A DNA stretch of 64,000 bases from Eumeta japonica (lineage: Eukaryota > Arthropoda > Insecta > Lepidoptera > Psychidae). Below are positions 22,921-34,757 of this stretch, one piece after another. The notes under the pieces were generated by a model. It saw only the letters and a list, made by a program, of their open reading frames with translations. It did not search any database and was not told the DNA's origin. The stretch is taken from the NCBI GenBank assembly GCA_005406025.1, contig BGZK01000071.1:682001-746000 (forward strand). Direction: 5' to 3'. Numbering within the stretch: the stretch's first letter is position 1; every line of letters starts with the position of its first letter. The translations under genes and the position numbers were made by a program.

Positions 22921-25900
22921 AAATGGAAATATAATTTTCTGCTGTACCTAGCACTTAAGAGACTAATCACTGTAACAGACCGTATGTAACACGAGCAGGT
23001 GATTATAATTGGTTTACACGTATCCACGCGTCCGCTATTAGAGGCCCGAACCGATCGGGCTTCGGCCTAAACGAATCGGCGCAAAGTAAGCACATGCGCC
23101 GCCCGGCCCGCGCACTCGCGCTGTGGAAATCGGATTGTGTATAAACTACACAAACATTGTAGAGTTTAATCGCGTGCGTTTACTGACTCCTTCAGCGGAT
23201 ACAAGTATTGCGCACTGGATACTACGTCCGTAGATTATAGACTTCGATGAAATGATCTAGCTGTAAGTTTATATGCGTCGTATATTTGTGTTAACCCAGC
23301 TACTTGGAACCTGCCTACTCGAGGAGTAATAGCTCCATACTGGGTCAGGGGGTCTTTCAGGGAAAGATCAGGCCGTGTATGAAGTCCGAGCTGACCAGAC
23401 GCATTTTGAGAATTTAATGCGTGTCCTAGATGATTCCAATGAAGTATTTCCGACAACGTGTGGATTTTTTTCATTTTTTTTTAATTTCACCTTTAAATAA
23501 AATCGTAATAAATTTCGTGATCTATCTGCATGCGACTTTAGTGAACACGAGCGGGCATAACGCCGCACTGGATTGCGTCATGCTGTAAACTACTGCGACA
23601 GCCTTGTACCTTGTCCACATGTAAAAGTTTTAGGATAACTAAAGACATTACTTCCTCTTTTAGTTTAATTGCTCAGAGTTGTCCGAATAAGCGAAAGAAC
23701 AAGCGGAGATTTAATTTTTTTTAATGAAAAAATTTATTTTTTCATCTATATGTAATGACAAAATAAAAATACTTCTTCTAAAGTATTCCGATAAAAGTTC
23801 TGTATTACATTAATTTCCTAATTATGTACTTTAATAAATAATTAGGTGCAATGAAGTAAAATAAAAATAATAGAAAACTTCCATTATTTCACTTCGAAGG
23901 AACACGTACACGTGAACAGTGATTTCTCTTCGGATAGAATGAGCATGTAACTATGCACCTGCGTGCAGTAAAATGCGCTGTCAGAAGAGACCTGTTGCAT
24001 TGCATCGCGCGTTGCCACACTCTATTTACGATATTGCCGCATTTTAACGAAATCGTTCCTTCGCGTTTATTGTGGAAACGTGACAGAAATTGGATTGTCG
24101 CTTTTTGCATTTGCTAACGTTATCGTAAACTTTTTGACAAAGTCGTGTCTCGCAATCGATACCGCCGAACCGGACAACTGTCGTCTCGATGCCCACACGT
24201 CAAAAGGGAACGAACTTTAATTAAATCAATGAGGATTTATTTTTAATTAAACGAAAGTATTACATCAAACTACAAGTCATGTAAATAAGTTGTCAAATAC
24301 TGGTCTGCCTGTATAAAATTAAATTTCAGTCGATCTCGTATACGTGTGAATAAATTCCTGTTTACACTATACTATATTAATTTATTATCACATTTCGAAA
24401 TTTGGACTACATAGTGCTCAGTGTTTGGATCATAAAGGGCGAGAGCGGAAGTCTTGATGAATTAACTTTCTAGTCGCAATGTATTGTGACGATTATTCTC
24501 TCCGATCGGCAATTTTTCCGATTGCACATTTCGCTCGACTGAAATAAATATTTTAGTCGAGGGAGGCACGAAGATAAACAGTCCCGACTCTCCTCTAGGA
24601 AATTAAAAATAAATACTTAATTCTATCGCAAAACGTAACCATCGTAAATATCCAGTAAGTTCTAAATTCAACGCCTCGACATTTTCTCACCGACGTGACA
24701 CGACCGTAGAAAATGTCGGCGTCGTTCACCGACCGCGACTATTTAGGTAGGTAGGAATTCCGACTAAATTAGAGATCCGTTTCCGCGTATTGTCGCCGCA
24801 CAGAAATCGTTCTGGTCGGACGGTGCTGTTGCCGCTCCGTCCTCCTGCCTATTTCTTCGTATCTGCTGCGGCTGACGTACCAGTGTAAAAATTTACAGTA
24901 AATCGAGCCGCGAAATCTTATATCAATGTATAGAAACATTTCCTAATGTGATCTTAACTTTTCAACAAACATTTTTTTTTGTTGTCTTAGTTCGGAAACG
25001 ATAAAAAATCTGTATATGCTTAAGACCACACGACAAAAGTGAAAATTTCATCAAGGCGAGATTAATAATATGGAATACAACTGTTTTATTTTTTGTTCTA
25101 TATTCGTAAAGTAATAAAATATGTACAATTATAATTATGTATACATAATTTACTCTAGATTCAAATCTAATGTGGATTTCAAAATACATGTCCACAAATC
25201 GCTTTGATGGACCTTTTGCGAAATCAACATGGAAATCTCTACTCAATGTCATTGGCAATATATGGAGGTTTTTTTTGAGAAAAGTAGATTCTGCTTTGAT
25301 ACAAATAAGTACATTTTTGGAAGTTTGAAAGGAAAATCATTCCATCATTCTTACAAAGCAGTAAAAGACAGGCATTCATGGACACGAAATACTAAAATAT
25401 GAAAATTTTAAAGTTCTATTGCGTTTTGCGTCAAATAGCACATCTAATGTCTTATTTAATTGATAAATCGCACATACTAATTAGTTTCTAAGTCACACAT
25501 ATCATTTAAGAAATGGTAGATCCTTTACGATCTTAACAATTCTCTTTCTTATAATGATAGATAATGTCTCAAACACACACAACTAATTTTGTCACTTTTA
25601 CATATGTACACACGCATAAATATTAAATTAAATAACATATTAAATAAAACATAATGGTACGGCACATACCGTGTTTATGGTGATACTGAATGCGGCCGAT
25701 GCGTCATGCTCTCTCATGTAACGCCCGCCGAGAGATAGCAGTGACACGTTGACTATATCTCTCGCCCCCTTAGTCGACTCCAGCTGATTTTACCTGAACG
25801 GACGTTTCATAGCCGAGCGTGATGGCTCAGTCTCATTCGATACGCACAAAATAAAGTGCTCAGCGCGCCTTAAGAAGTTTTCGCTTCAGAAAGTTATTTA

Positions 25901-28026
25901 CACCGTTGGACTTATTAATCCAAGTTTATTTTACGACACGGTTGTTTTATACGATTTAAATAACAATATGTTCACGGGCGCAATGTCTATTTATTTATAT
26001 AGAGATTTTCCGCCTTAATCGACACGCTAGACAGACGAGTACACGATATCTTAATTCCTGTAACCCTAAGTGTTACACGCCTCTAGCATAGTTACTTTAC
26101 AACATTTTAGGATAACAAAGCAGTGACTAGATCTCCTTTGTTATCAGAAGCCTTTCTTCTAGTTTCATTGTCGTTTTCTACAACTTCCACAAAGGGAGGT
26201 GAGGTAGTCATTATATTTGAAACTACACAAAGACTGCACAGCAATAGTATGCCAATAATACTACTGTTTTCATTTATACTGTGGCATAACGAAAACAATT
26301 GTATGACGCTTTCCAAATGACTTATTCGGCTAGTAAAAGTTGCTTAATGTTACTTGAGCGTGTCTCCTAAATAATTGTACCGAATTATCAACATCAATTT
26401 AAGACGTGTCGAGTAACAATATATCCAAAGTTTAATACAAAAAAAATTGTATATTCATATATATATATATAATATTATATTTTAATTTTTCAAATTAGAC
26501 CTTTCATATACAAGGATATTATAATTAATTGTATTTGCTATACGCCAAATTGTTCTTTCCTTAAAAAATAAAATTACTTTATACTAGTCTGAAATTAAAT
26601 GCTATTGACTTTTAGGTATACTTCTTAAATGCCATATGTTCGCCGTGCAGCAAATAAATATTAACAAATTAAAAAAAAATTGTGATCAGGCATCTCATGA
26701 TACTTGCAGTATTCGATCGCAGTTAAGCGCGACTCGGCCTCACGCGTCGAGAGTTCCTTATATAGAATGTTTAAAAATAAAGTGAATAGATCATTAGCAG
26801 TTTACGTATTTGAAAGTTAAGAGACCGGATAATAGGTAACAGTTTCTGCTTTTTTTTTTTCTCAAACAGCCGATATTTTCGCCTTATTTTATCCGTTTTA
26901 TATATGATTACGAATTATTTCATGCGCTTTGACTTGCGAATTAGGGGATAAGGGAATGCTATTTCTTCGCACATTTTCAGGTATAAGTGAATTCTATTAC
27001 ACTAAAAATTAATTAAACCGTATTTTAATTTTTAAATCATATTTAATTGTATTCAAAGAGACGAGACATGAGGTTCACGGCGTGTGGTTCTTTTTATGTG
27101 ACCTCTGACATCATAGGCTTTCACCTTAGGCCTAAAATACCTTACTGTTTTATTAGTTATGATAAACATTGTACAGGTAATTACAATGTAATGGGCGCCA
27201 CCCGACAGCAAGTGCCCAAAAAAAATCAAACTTAATTCACATGATATTCACAATTAAATGGTCAGAGATAAATTTGACACAGCCTCTTCACATGAAGAGC
27301 TGGTAAGGATAATGACTGTTATACAAAAAGATTAAGGTACCTGATATCGAACATTGAACAGGGTTCGCTCACCACCTGTATTTTGTGTTTGGACTCTTAT
27401 CTGATGTGATTAAACCTCGGCAGTAGGCAGTGTAGGCAGATATGATTTCTCCGAACAAAACTTGTATCTTACCCGCTCCTTAGGAGGATCCCAAAATAAA
27501 AGTTAATATTAAACACGAGAAGATTGACTCGTTAGAATATTTCCTCAAGAGAAATTCGGTTTTCACAATGGCTGACCTGGAGTTTTTTTAATCAGAAAAA
27601 GAATATCCACATTTTTTTGTATTACAAAAATTGATCTCCGATGTGACAGATAACAGATCAATTAGTGAAGGATTGGATGACATTGACAATCAGGTAAACG
27701 GATGCTTTTAATCGAAACAAATTATGGAACCATCAGAATAACACTATAGCATCTCGTTCTGAAGCTGTTACCAAATAACCATTTTATTATGGAAATTCAA
27801 ATTTCTTAGTAAACACCGATGTTAATTTTGAGGTGCTACAATACATACACGAGTGCACTACGTGTGTAATTATTATTAAACAAAATAATAATAACGCCTT
27901 TCTAAAAATGTTTGTTTTACGAATGGTACACGCGGGCACGTAAGACCCACGTCTTATTGTAAGACTTTTATTTTCACATTTTGAGTACGAAACCCTAATA
28001 TGTTTTATCGCCTTGTTTTATTCAAT
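22921..28026. other. Intron sequence, no gene seen
   Basis: Long AT-rich stretch. CpG-rich patches occur at 23030-23120 (GCGCCGCCCGGCCCGCGCAC) and 24700-24880. None is next to a believable exon. The several 60-100-codon frames here match no family known to me. Confidence 0.45.
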
Positions 28027-28230
28027 TTAGAGTCTCTTTCACAATCTCCCTTTAAACTGACATTTAACCAAAAATGACTTTTAAAATAAATTTTGCCTTC
28101 CATGTCTTCTTTACGACGGGTTTTAGCCCTAACGACCGTTAAAAGGAAGACGTGGAACGGAAATTTTATTTTAAAACTGATTTTTCGTTAGATTTCAGTT
28201 TAAAAGGAGACGGCAGAAGAGGCTCTTAAA
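28027..28230. mobile_element. Foldback MITE copy 2 (AAGAGC...GGCCTCC family)
   Basis: Hairpin arms with AAAAATGACTTTTAAAAT, CCTTCCATGTCTTC on the left and GGAAGACGTGGAACGG, ATTTTAAAACTGATTTTTCG on the right. Ends TTTAGAGTCTCTTTC and, inverted, TTTAAGAGCCTCTTCTGCC. It matches the copy at 17579-17778 along its whole length with divergence, so the family is old. Confidence 0.88.
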
Positions 28231-28736
28231 TTTGTAAATTCCATTGTTATCCATTTTTTATCTGTAAGACGACGGTGTACCCATAACTTATTTATCAACG
28301 TCGACGAAGTTATTTCCTCTTACAATTGAATCGATGTTCAAAGGCAGTCACTTAACGTAATTTGACAGAGACAAATTACGTTGTCGTTTCTAGCTGTCAA
28401 AACGTTGTGAGTGTTGAAAATATTTCTTGTGTACCATAATATGATGTATATAAAAAAATCTTACTAGTGCGTTCTTTCGTTTGCAATAAGGACTTTTCGA
28501 ATGTCCTGAAAATGAGTCATATGTCTACAGCGTCTAAGAAATCAGTCGATAAATCACTCGACTTGAGCGTGAACAATATCCATGTCTACCGGTAGCTCAT
28601 GATAAATGATTGGCATACGACACGTCGCCGATTATGCGAATGATAATTGCTTATATAATTGTTTGATTTTGTTACGCAGTGTTATCAGGAATGTATAATA
28701 AATCGTTGTATTTGCATACGTTGAAATTTGTACTTT
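28231..28736. other. Intron sequence, no gene seen
   Basis: AT-rich, nothing recognised. Confidence 0.5.
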
Positions 28737-29180
28737 TTAGGGTTCCAAGTCAAAATGGCAGAAACGGAACCCCTATAGTTTCGTCATGTCCGTCCGTCTG
28801 TCCGTCCATCTGATCATAGGCATTTTACTCAAAAACTACAAGATGCATATTAATAAAACTTATAGTGCAGGTGTCTTGTATAAGTCGCTACTAAGTATGG
28901 TAGTTAAATAACAAAAAATAAAAATTATAGGAAATGGGGGGGGGGGGCATTCAATATATGTAACGGAAGCTTAATTTTTTTTTTAGGAAACATCAATGTG
29001 TAGCACATATTTTGACAGTTCTTTTAAAAATATAAGGATTTTAAGCAATCAAGAGTCGACATATCTAATTATTTCTCTAGTTATAGGCCACTAAAGTGCT
29101 TATACTTATTATATGCGAGAAACATGGAAAAAAGTGTAACAACGTAGTTTTTTCATCTGTAGTGCATTTCTTTGCACTAG
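28737..29180 (+). repeat. GGTTCCGTA / GGCCGGTTT element, 3'-truncated copy
   Basis: It starts AGGGTTCCAAGTCAAAATGG, then CAGAAACGGAACCCC and GTCATGTCCGTCCGTCTGTC. It runs to a tail with TTTTTTCATCTGTAGTGCAT that also occurs, inverted, at about 52745 and directly at 54370. A 12-base G run is at 28936-28947. The final GGCCGGTTT end is missing. Confidence 0.75.
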
Positions 29181-29485
29181 TCTTAACGGCCTCAAACGGT
29201 ATTTTCAGTATATTGTTGTAGAGTGATCTGTACTACAGTTGTGTTTTGAATGTTAGTCACAAACAAAATTGTTATTTGAATATGTATTAAATCAGTGGCA
29301 ACATAAAAATGTACATGATAAAAAGTAATGACATCTCCGTATTTGTTTTTAACATTTAAATTTTAATAACAATAAATCGTTCTTTTAAAATTACAATATT
29401 GTTTCTAAACCAGCAGAAGATTATTATTGCAATAATAAACTTTTTTTTTTTAACTCGAACACTTCGATTCTCGTTTCTTTCACAG

Positions 29486-29692
29486 ACCCTCAAATTTACC
29501 GGCGAAATGCAGCGAAGAAGCACACAGGCATCGGCAAGAGCACGAGCGCATGGTCGCGGCCGCGAGGCGGCGGGTCGAGCGGGAGGCGGCCGCCAGGCTG
29601 GCCAGGCACAACGAGGCGCTGCGCCACGAAGAGAGGCTCGCCAAGCACGCCCGGGAGTGGACCAGGAACATACTGCCCAAGTGGAGTACCAT
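29486..29692 (+). CDS. TBC1D12: TBC1D12/14-like Rab GAP, exon B (coiled coil before TBC domain)
   Basis: Acceptor TTTCACAG precedes the exon; its first base completes the Arg codon begun in exon A. Residues 89-156 of the visible protein start PSNLPAKCSEEAHRHRQEHE and continue as a highly charged Arg/Ala/Glu helix (RRRVEREAAARLARHNEALR). This is typical of the short coiled coil before the TBC domain in TBC1D12/14. The exon ends in WTRNILPKWSTM, with Met split AT|G across donor gttagt. GC content is very high against an AT-rich flank, as in the other exons. Several longer open frames overlap it in other phases; the family match and the splice phases decide this one. Confidence 0.93.
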
Positions 29693-30677
29693 GTTAGTAC
29701 GAAGCGGTCGCTCCCCAAGTGGTCGATCCCGGCTCTACCTTCCACGGAACAATCTAAGATATCCAGAATTCGTAAATACGCCTACAGACTAGTAATCTTA
29801 GCACGACTTTGTTTTTCTTTAGTTCTAAGTTTTTTGTGATTCAATAATGGAAATCATGAAAATTTCGGAAATAGGCTAAACTTACATTTTGTGAAGTTAT
29901 ACTTCTTTTGGCGCGTTATGAAAAAAAGATGAGGGTGAATTTTTATCGGGGCGACACGAAAACTGCTATATGAAGTTCCCGGAAGCGCTTTTGCGAGCAA
30001 CTTCAGAGCGCTAATAACTGATGTGTCAAATGTTCGAGCTGAAGGAATTGCCGTTTATGAAAAATATGTACTATGTTGTCAATATCATTACTCCGAATAT
30101 TGGTATGACTGTAAAACGGGCGGAATTAGCAATTTCAACAATGACATCACTCGTTGAGTTTTGTGTAACTGAATGCAAAATGGGAGATGGCAACAAAATA
30201 AAGTTGACATATTCCAATTATTCACTTATAAAATTCGTATTAAACTTTTTATTAGAAAATAAATATTACCTTATTTCATTTTTCAAATTTAAATTAAATT
30301 TTACCGACCGTATTGACTATCCCACTTTTTTGATATTGATTATCCCACATTATCCTTTATTATTTTACTGTAATCATTTATTTACATGCGATTAAAGATA
30401 ATTATTTGCATGCAATCAATAACAATTTTTAAATTACGGCAAAGAAATATAAGTACTCAAGCGCTTAAATAATTTTTTTTTGGCGAAAGTTTAAGTATGT
30501 GATACCTTTTTGCATATTCCCTTATCTGTCATTAAGTGAATGCGGTAAAATTTTTGGTGTTCAATATTGATAAAAACAAAATATTTGAATAACTAAAGTA
30601 TATTACACGTAAATACTTTTTATAATATTTGACATTTGCAAATGAAAAATGTTCAAAAACCCTAATACGTTATAGGT

Positions 30678-30726
30678 ATCTACTACCAATATTATAAAAT
30701 TACGTTTTATAATATTGGTAGTAGAT
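30678..30726. repeat. Perfect hairpin, 22-bp arms, 5-nt loop
   Basis: ATCTACTACCAATATTATAA plus AA, loop TTACG, then the exact complement. The stem is uninterrupted and AT-rich and lies inside intron B-C. Arm length would fit a small-RNA precursor, but a pre-miRNA normally has a longer and less perfect stem. A replication-slippage palindrome is equally likely. Confidence 0.9.
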
Positions 30727-30847
30727 ATTATAATTTTACGTTTGTTAATTTATAAAACCCTAGGTAAAACTTGTCTATTTTAGACGAAGCGCATTTAAGA
30801 TCCAATTTGTACTTTTTACAAGTTTCGTTAACTATGATTTTGGTGTA

Positions 30848-31035
30848 AAATGGTTCAAAAACAGTTTGCTATTTTGAAACAATGTATGAAATTAGAAAGA
30901 TTTGTAATTGAAATAGTTTAACAATGTTTAACATTGTTTAACATTGACATTGTTTAACAATGTCAATTACCTGAAAACTGCCACAGTTTGCTATCATGAA
31001 ATAATGTGTGAAATTTGAAAGATTGGTATTGTTTA
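30848..31035. repeat. Local direct duplication around a TTTAACATTG cluster
   Basis: A unit with CAGTTTGCTATTTTGAAACA at about 30862 recurs as CAGTTTGCTATCATGAAATA at about 30985, followed in both by ATGTRTGAAATT and GAAAGAT. Between them lie three TTTAACAWTG words and a 25-bp palindrome at 30943-30967. Confidence 0.75.
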
Positions 31036-32077
31036 AATAGAAGCTGCATATGGGGCTTGGTAAATTTTCTTTTAAATGTTAACATAATATTGGGGGTTTC
31101 AGTTTGGAAGGCGAAAAATCTTAAAATGTACACAGACAGGTAAGAGTATTTTCGCAAATATTTCAATTTCATACACTGCTAAAAGTGAATGTCTTTTTTA
31201 ATGTAAAGACTTATTTCTTACCAGAATTCGAGATGGTTGCTTTTTTTTCTTGACATTAGGATATGCCCGTTTTATAACAATTCTATTGCTATTTTTTTTT
31301 CATTTCTTAAAGCATCTTCGAAATGTCAATTTACCTTTTTATTAAATTCGTTTTGTCGTCGGTTAATAGAGATCGGTCTTATAAGACAAAATTAAATTAA
31401 ATTTGACATTGTTTAATGATGTCACGACTTTGAAAGTTAGAATGATTTATGCAACCATTTCCAAGGTATATGATGCCAAATAAGACTTTAATGTCATCGT
31501 GTTTAAGATTCAGGTTGTATATTTATAGCCTGTGACATTTTACTTTTAGAATGTGCATTATATCATACCTGCTAAATGATACATATTTTTTTAGATTTCG
31601 CTCATACTGTTACACTTTCAAGTACTCATAATTTGTATGTTGACTTTTATGTAAGTCCATTGAACGTGATTCCTTCAAATGTTTATATTTAATTCAACTA
31701 GTTACACTTTCTTTGTATGAGATATATTTCATTATTAACGAACCTCAAAACTATTAAAACTAATTGTTGAACTTATTGTTGATGGTAAGATGTTAATCAC
31801 TACATGTAGATTTGTTTCGTGCTATGTTTAATATTCCTATTGCACAAAATCTTGTATTTAAATCAATAGTTTTGCCCTTCTTGTTGGCGTAATGATCTTT
31901 TGTTTTTACTACCATTCTTTGTATTGAATTGACATTTGAAAATAAAAATCTGTCTGTCTCTTTTAAAATGAAATACTTTAAAGTCGTGCATTTTAATAAA
32001 CTCGAAGTTACTTTACACAATGAAATAGAATCAACATATGAATACTTTGAAATTTGAATTTTTTGTCATTATTTCAG

Positions 32078-32624
32078 GAAAAGCGCCAAATCTACTCTCG
32101 ACCTATGGTGGAGCGGTCTACCGCCGTCCATTCGCGGCAAAGTGTGGCAGCTCGCCATAGAGAACAAGCTACACATAACTCTGGACATGTACCACGACCA
32201 CGTCGCTAAAGCGAAGCAGAAACTGCACGAGGCGCAGCTCAGGAGGAAGCGGTTAAAAGTGCACGCCCGAAACGGCCACGACGCGTGCACCGACTGCGTG
32301 AAAGCGGACGACGCGAAGAGTTCCGACGACAACACCAGACTGTCGCCGACCGACGGCGAGAAGAGGCCCAACGGTATGCCAAGGAACTTCAGCGAGCAAA
32401 ATCTGAAAACCCACAGCATGGAGGCGGCGGCGAAGTGCTGCTGGAAATCGAATCCGAACCTTCTAGAGTGCGGCGATGAATACGGCATGGAGCTGATACA
32501 ACTGGACATCGCTAGGACTTTTCCCAATCTGTGTATTTTCCAAGTCGGCGGACCTTATTTCAACGTGCTGCACGAACTGCTGGCCGCCTATGTGTGTTAT
32601 AGGCCAGACATTGGTTATGTACAG
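32078..32624 (+). CDS. TBC1D12: TBC1D12/14-like Rab GAP, exon C (first half of TBC domain)
   Basis: The largest exon, residues 158-339. It opens KSAKSTLDLWWSGLPPSIRG, the start of the TBC domain, with the RGKVW motif at 176-180. A basic, Asp/Ser/Cys-containing insert of about 65 residues more than in vertebrate TBC1D12/14 (about 205-285, for example HARNGHDACTDCVKADDAKS) precedes the catalytic block LIQLDIARTFPNL. Asp300 and the Arg finger Arg303 are present. The exon ends with YRPDIGYVQ, so the Gln finger Gln339 is its last residue, followed by donor gtgagt in phase 0. The two fingers together stimulate GTP hydrolysis on a Rab. Both are intact, so activity is expected. Confidence 0.96.
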
Positions 32625-33249
32625 GTGAGTTATGTAAGAATTATTAATTTTGGATTATACGATTTTTAATAGCGAATTCAGTCGATATTTACTTTGGGGG
32701 AAAACTGTCAATAATCTAACAATAATTGTTTGAGAAAAGCAAAAGTATTCAAGTGTTTTATAAATTAATGTCCGAAAATAGTCTACTATAGTGACTGCCA
32801 TAAGAGGAAAACATATGCTCGCGATGGGAATCAACTATCAATGGTTAAAATAATTGTTTTATGGGCGATTTTATTAGCGAATTTCTTCTAGACATAAAAT
32901 TTCTAAGGGTATAAAATAATTAAATAATAATCAATTCCAAAAAATGTAATTGAAGATCCCACACATAAAGAGAGCTATTATTGTATTAATAATTATTTGA
33001 ATGTAATTTGACATCTTTTTCATTGATATAATAAATTTGCAAGCTTGAAATATGAAAAAATAAATTTGAAGGTGGGTTCCTCCGGTTCTTTTTGTATTTC
33101 CGAACCAGTGGTAAATAAATAAAGAAATAGGTTTGTTTTAACTTATATTGAAAACACCCTGTTTTAAATGAAAATGAATTCTGGGTTCCTTCCAATAAAA
33201 CTTATTAATAAATTGCTTACCTAATTTTGTATGTAATGTTTGTTGTCAG
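32625..33249 (+). other. Intron C-D
   Basis: A 625-bp phase-0 intron, AT-rich, donor gtgagt, acceptor TTGTCAG. No features recognised. Confidence 0.9.
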
Positions 33250-33378
33250 GGTATGTCTTTCATAGCTGCGGTTTTGATTCTCAACATGGAGGCCCCGCAA
33301 GCCTTCATTTGCTTCGCGAATCTTCTAGACGGACCAGTGTTGCGCGCAGCTTTCACTAGAGATGGCGCCACTATGCAG
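33250..33378 (+). CDS. TBC1D12: TBC1D12/14-like Rab GAP, exon D
   Basis: 43 codons, residues 340-382: [20 protein letters not shown] then CFANLLDGPVLRAAFTRDGA and TMQ. Together with the end of exon C it forms YVQGMSF, the TBC motif B, split exactly between Gln and Gly. The exon matches TBC1D12/14 across its whole length ([20 protein letters not shown] in vertebrates). Donor gtattc, phase 0. Confidence 0.96.
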
Positions 33379-34757
33379 GTATTCCACGATTTTTCTACAT
33401 TCGGTTTTTATAATATGTCAAAATTGAAAAAGATTTAGTGTCTTCAGGAGGTATAGGAGTTAAGTCGAAATAATGAAATTAATTAAAAAATTTTATGATC
33501 GACAAAAAATATATTGCACGCCTCATGAGTGAAGCGTTGAGGTAGTGCTCTACTCTCGCCTTACAAAAATCAAGTGATTTTTTGAACTGAAAGTGTCTAT
33601 TTATTTTTATCGCACTTATATAATAATATTTACACATGAATATCAAAGAAAAACACTAGTTTCAACACTTGTGACATTTTAAAAAGACATTTTGTTTTTT
33701 AAATTAATGAAAAAGATATTTAACAACATTATTCCGTAGACATCCGTGTGTCTGTACGTATCCTTACTCGCGTGGTCACGATAACTCCCGAAAAATTTAA
33801 CTGATCTAGTCCGTTTTTTTCCCAAACGCTTCAGTATTATCCTTAACTAAGTCCTTTCGATGATCACGGTCTAATTCAACGTAGTTTAATTGTAATTAGT
33901 ATTTATATAGTATAGTAAACTTAGGTCCGTTCACAACGCTTTGCATGGTATTGAAATGAGTTAAAAAAAATGGCGCGAAACATTCTTTATACAAAAATAA
34001 TTAATTAATAGAACTAAAAATGTCTCAATCTTATCTTTCACTATTTTGTTTTGTTTATTTTATTATTTATTTCTGATGAAGCTGATATTTCTTTCGCTTC
34101 TATTTTTGCATGCCTCGTAAATGGAGCGCTGAGGTAGTGTTCTATTCTCGCCTTATAAAAATTGAACTATTTTTGAACTTCAAAAGAAATTTAATAAAAA
34201 AAAAAAAAGAAAACCGAATTAAAAATGTACTTATACTGTATTTATAGACTTAATGTACTTATAGACTTACATAAATGCACGATGTCAAGAAAAAACATTC
34301 GTACTAATATATGTATTTGTAAAAATTGAATGACCGCTATGAGGCGTGCACTTTTGGATTTTCCAAAATTTTTAATATGTTTTGTGTGAAAATTTCAAAG
34401 ACCTAGGGTTCATAGTTCTTCTATAAGACGAGATTAAAAATAGGCAAATTAACATGGTAATGACATACTAGGTCTCACACCTACTCATGTTTTGAAAACT
34501 TTCATATTAAAAAATAATGACAAAGGTTTGAAAAACTCAGTGTATAGAAAAAAAAGGCTAAAATTATTGAGAAAATAAAGTCATGTTGAGGATACCTAGT
34601 TATAAAATCATTAAGTTTGAAAAGCGTGAATTTTTTCCAAAATATGGAGCCATAGCTAAAGTGGGTTATGTTGACGGCGACGTCGTGGGTCGCGCAAGAA
34701 ATTTAGTTTCAATGAAATAGGTTAAATAAAGTATTCGAAGATTTGTATTATTTATTA
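33379..34757 (+). other. Intron D-E, first part
   Basis: AT-rich. It contains a repeated unit of about 75 bp at 33515-33600 and 34110-34185 (GAGGTAGTGCTCTACTCTCG against GAGGTAGTGTTCTATTCTCG). A partial inverted echo (GAGGCGTGCAC) is at about 34340. Confidence 0.7.

Larger units (their letters stand above)
29693..32077 (+). other. Intron B-C
   Basis: A 2385-bp phase-2 intron with no gene inside. It contains a perfect hairpin at 30678-30726 and a local duplication around 30848-31035. Acceptor ATTTCAG at 32071-32077. Confidence 0.85.

Noticed and set aside
22664..22954. 96-codon minus-strand frame
   Set aside because: Antisense of a lepidopteran SINE/LINE-like tail.
29356..29839. Long frames on both strands over exon B
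   Set aside because: GC-rich exon opens several frames; splice phase and match to the LPAK/coiled-coil segment select one.
32069..32527. 152-codon minus-strand frame over exon C
   Set aside because: Antisense shadow of the TBC exon.
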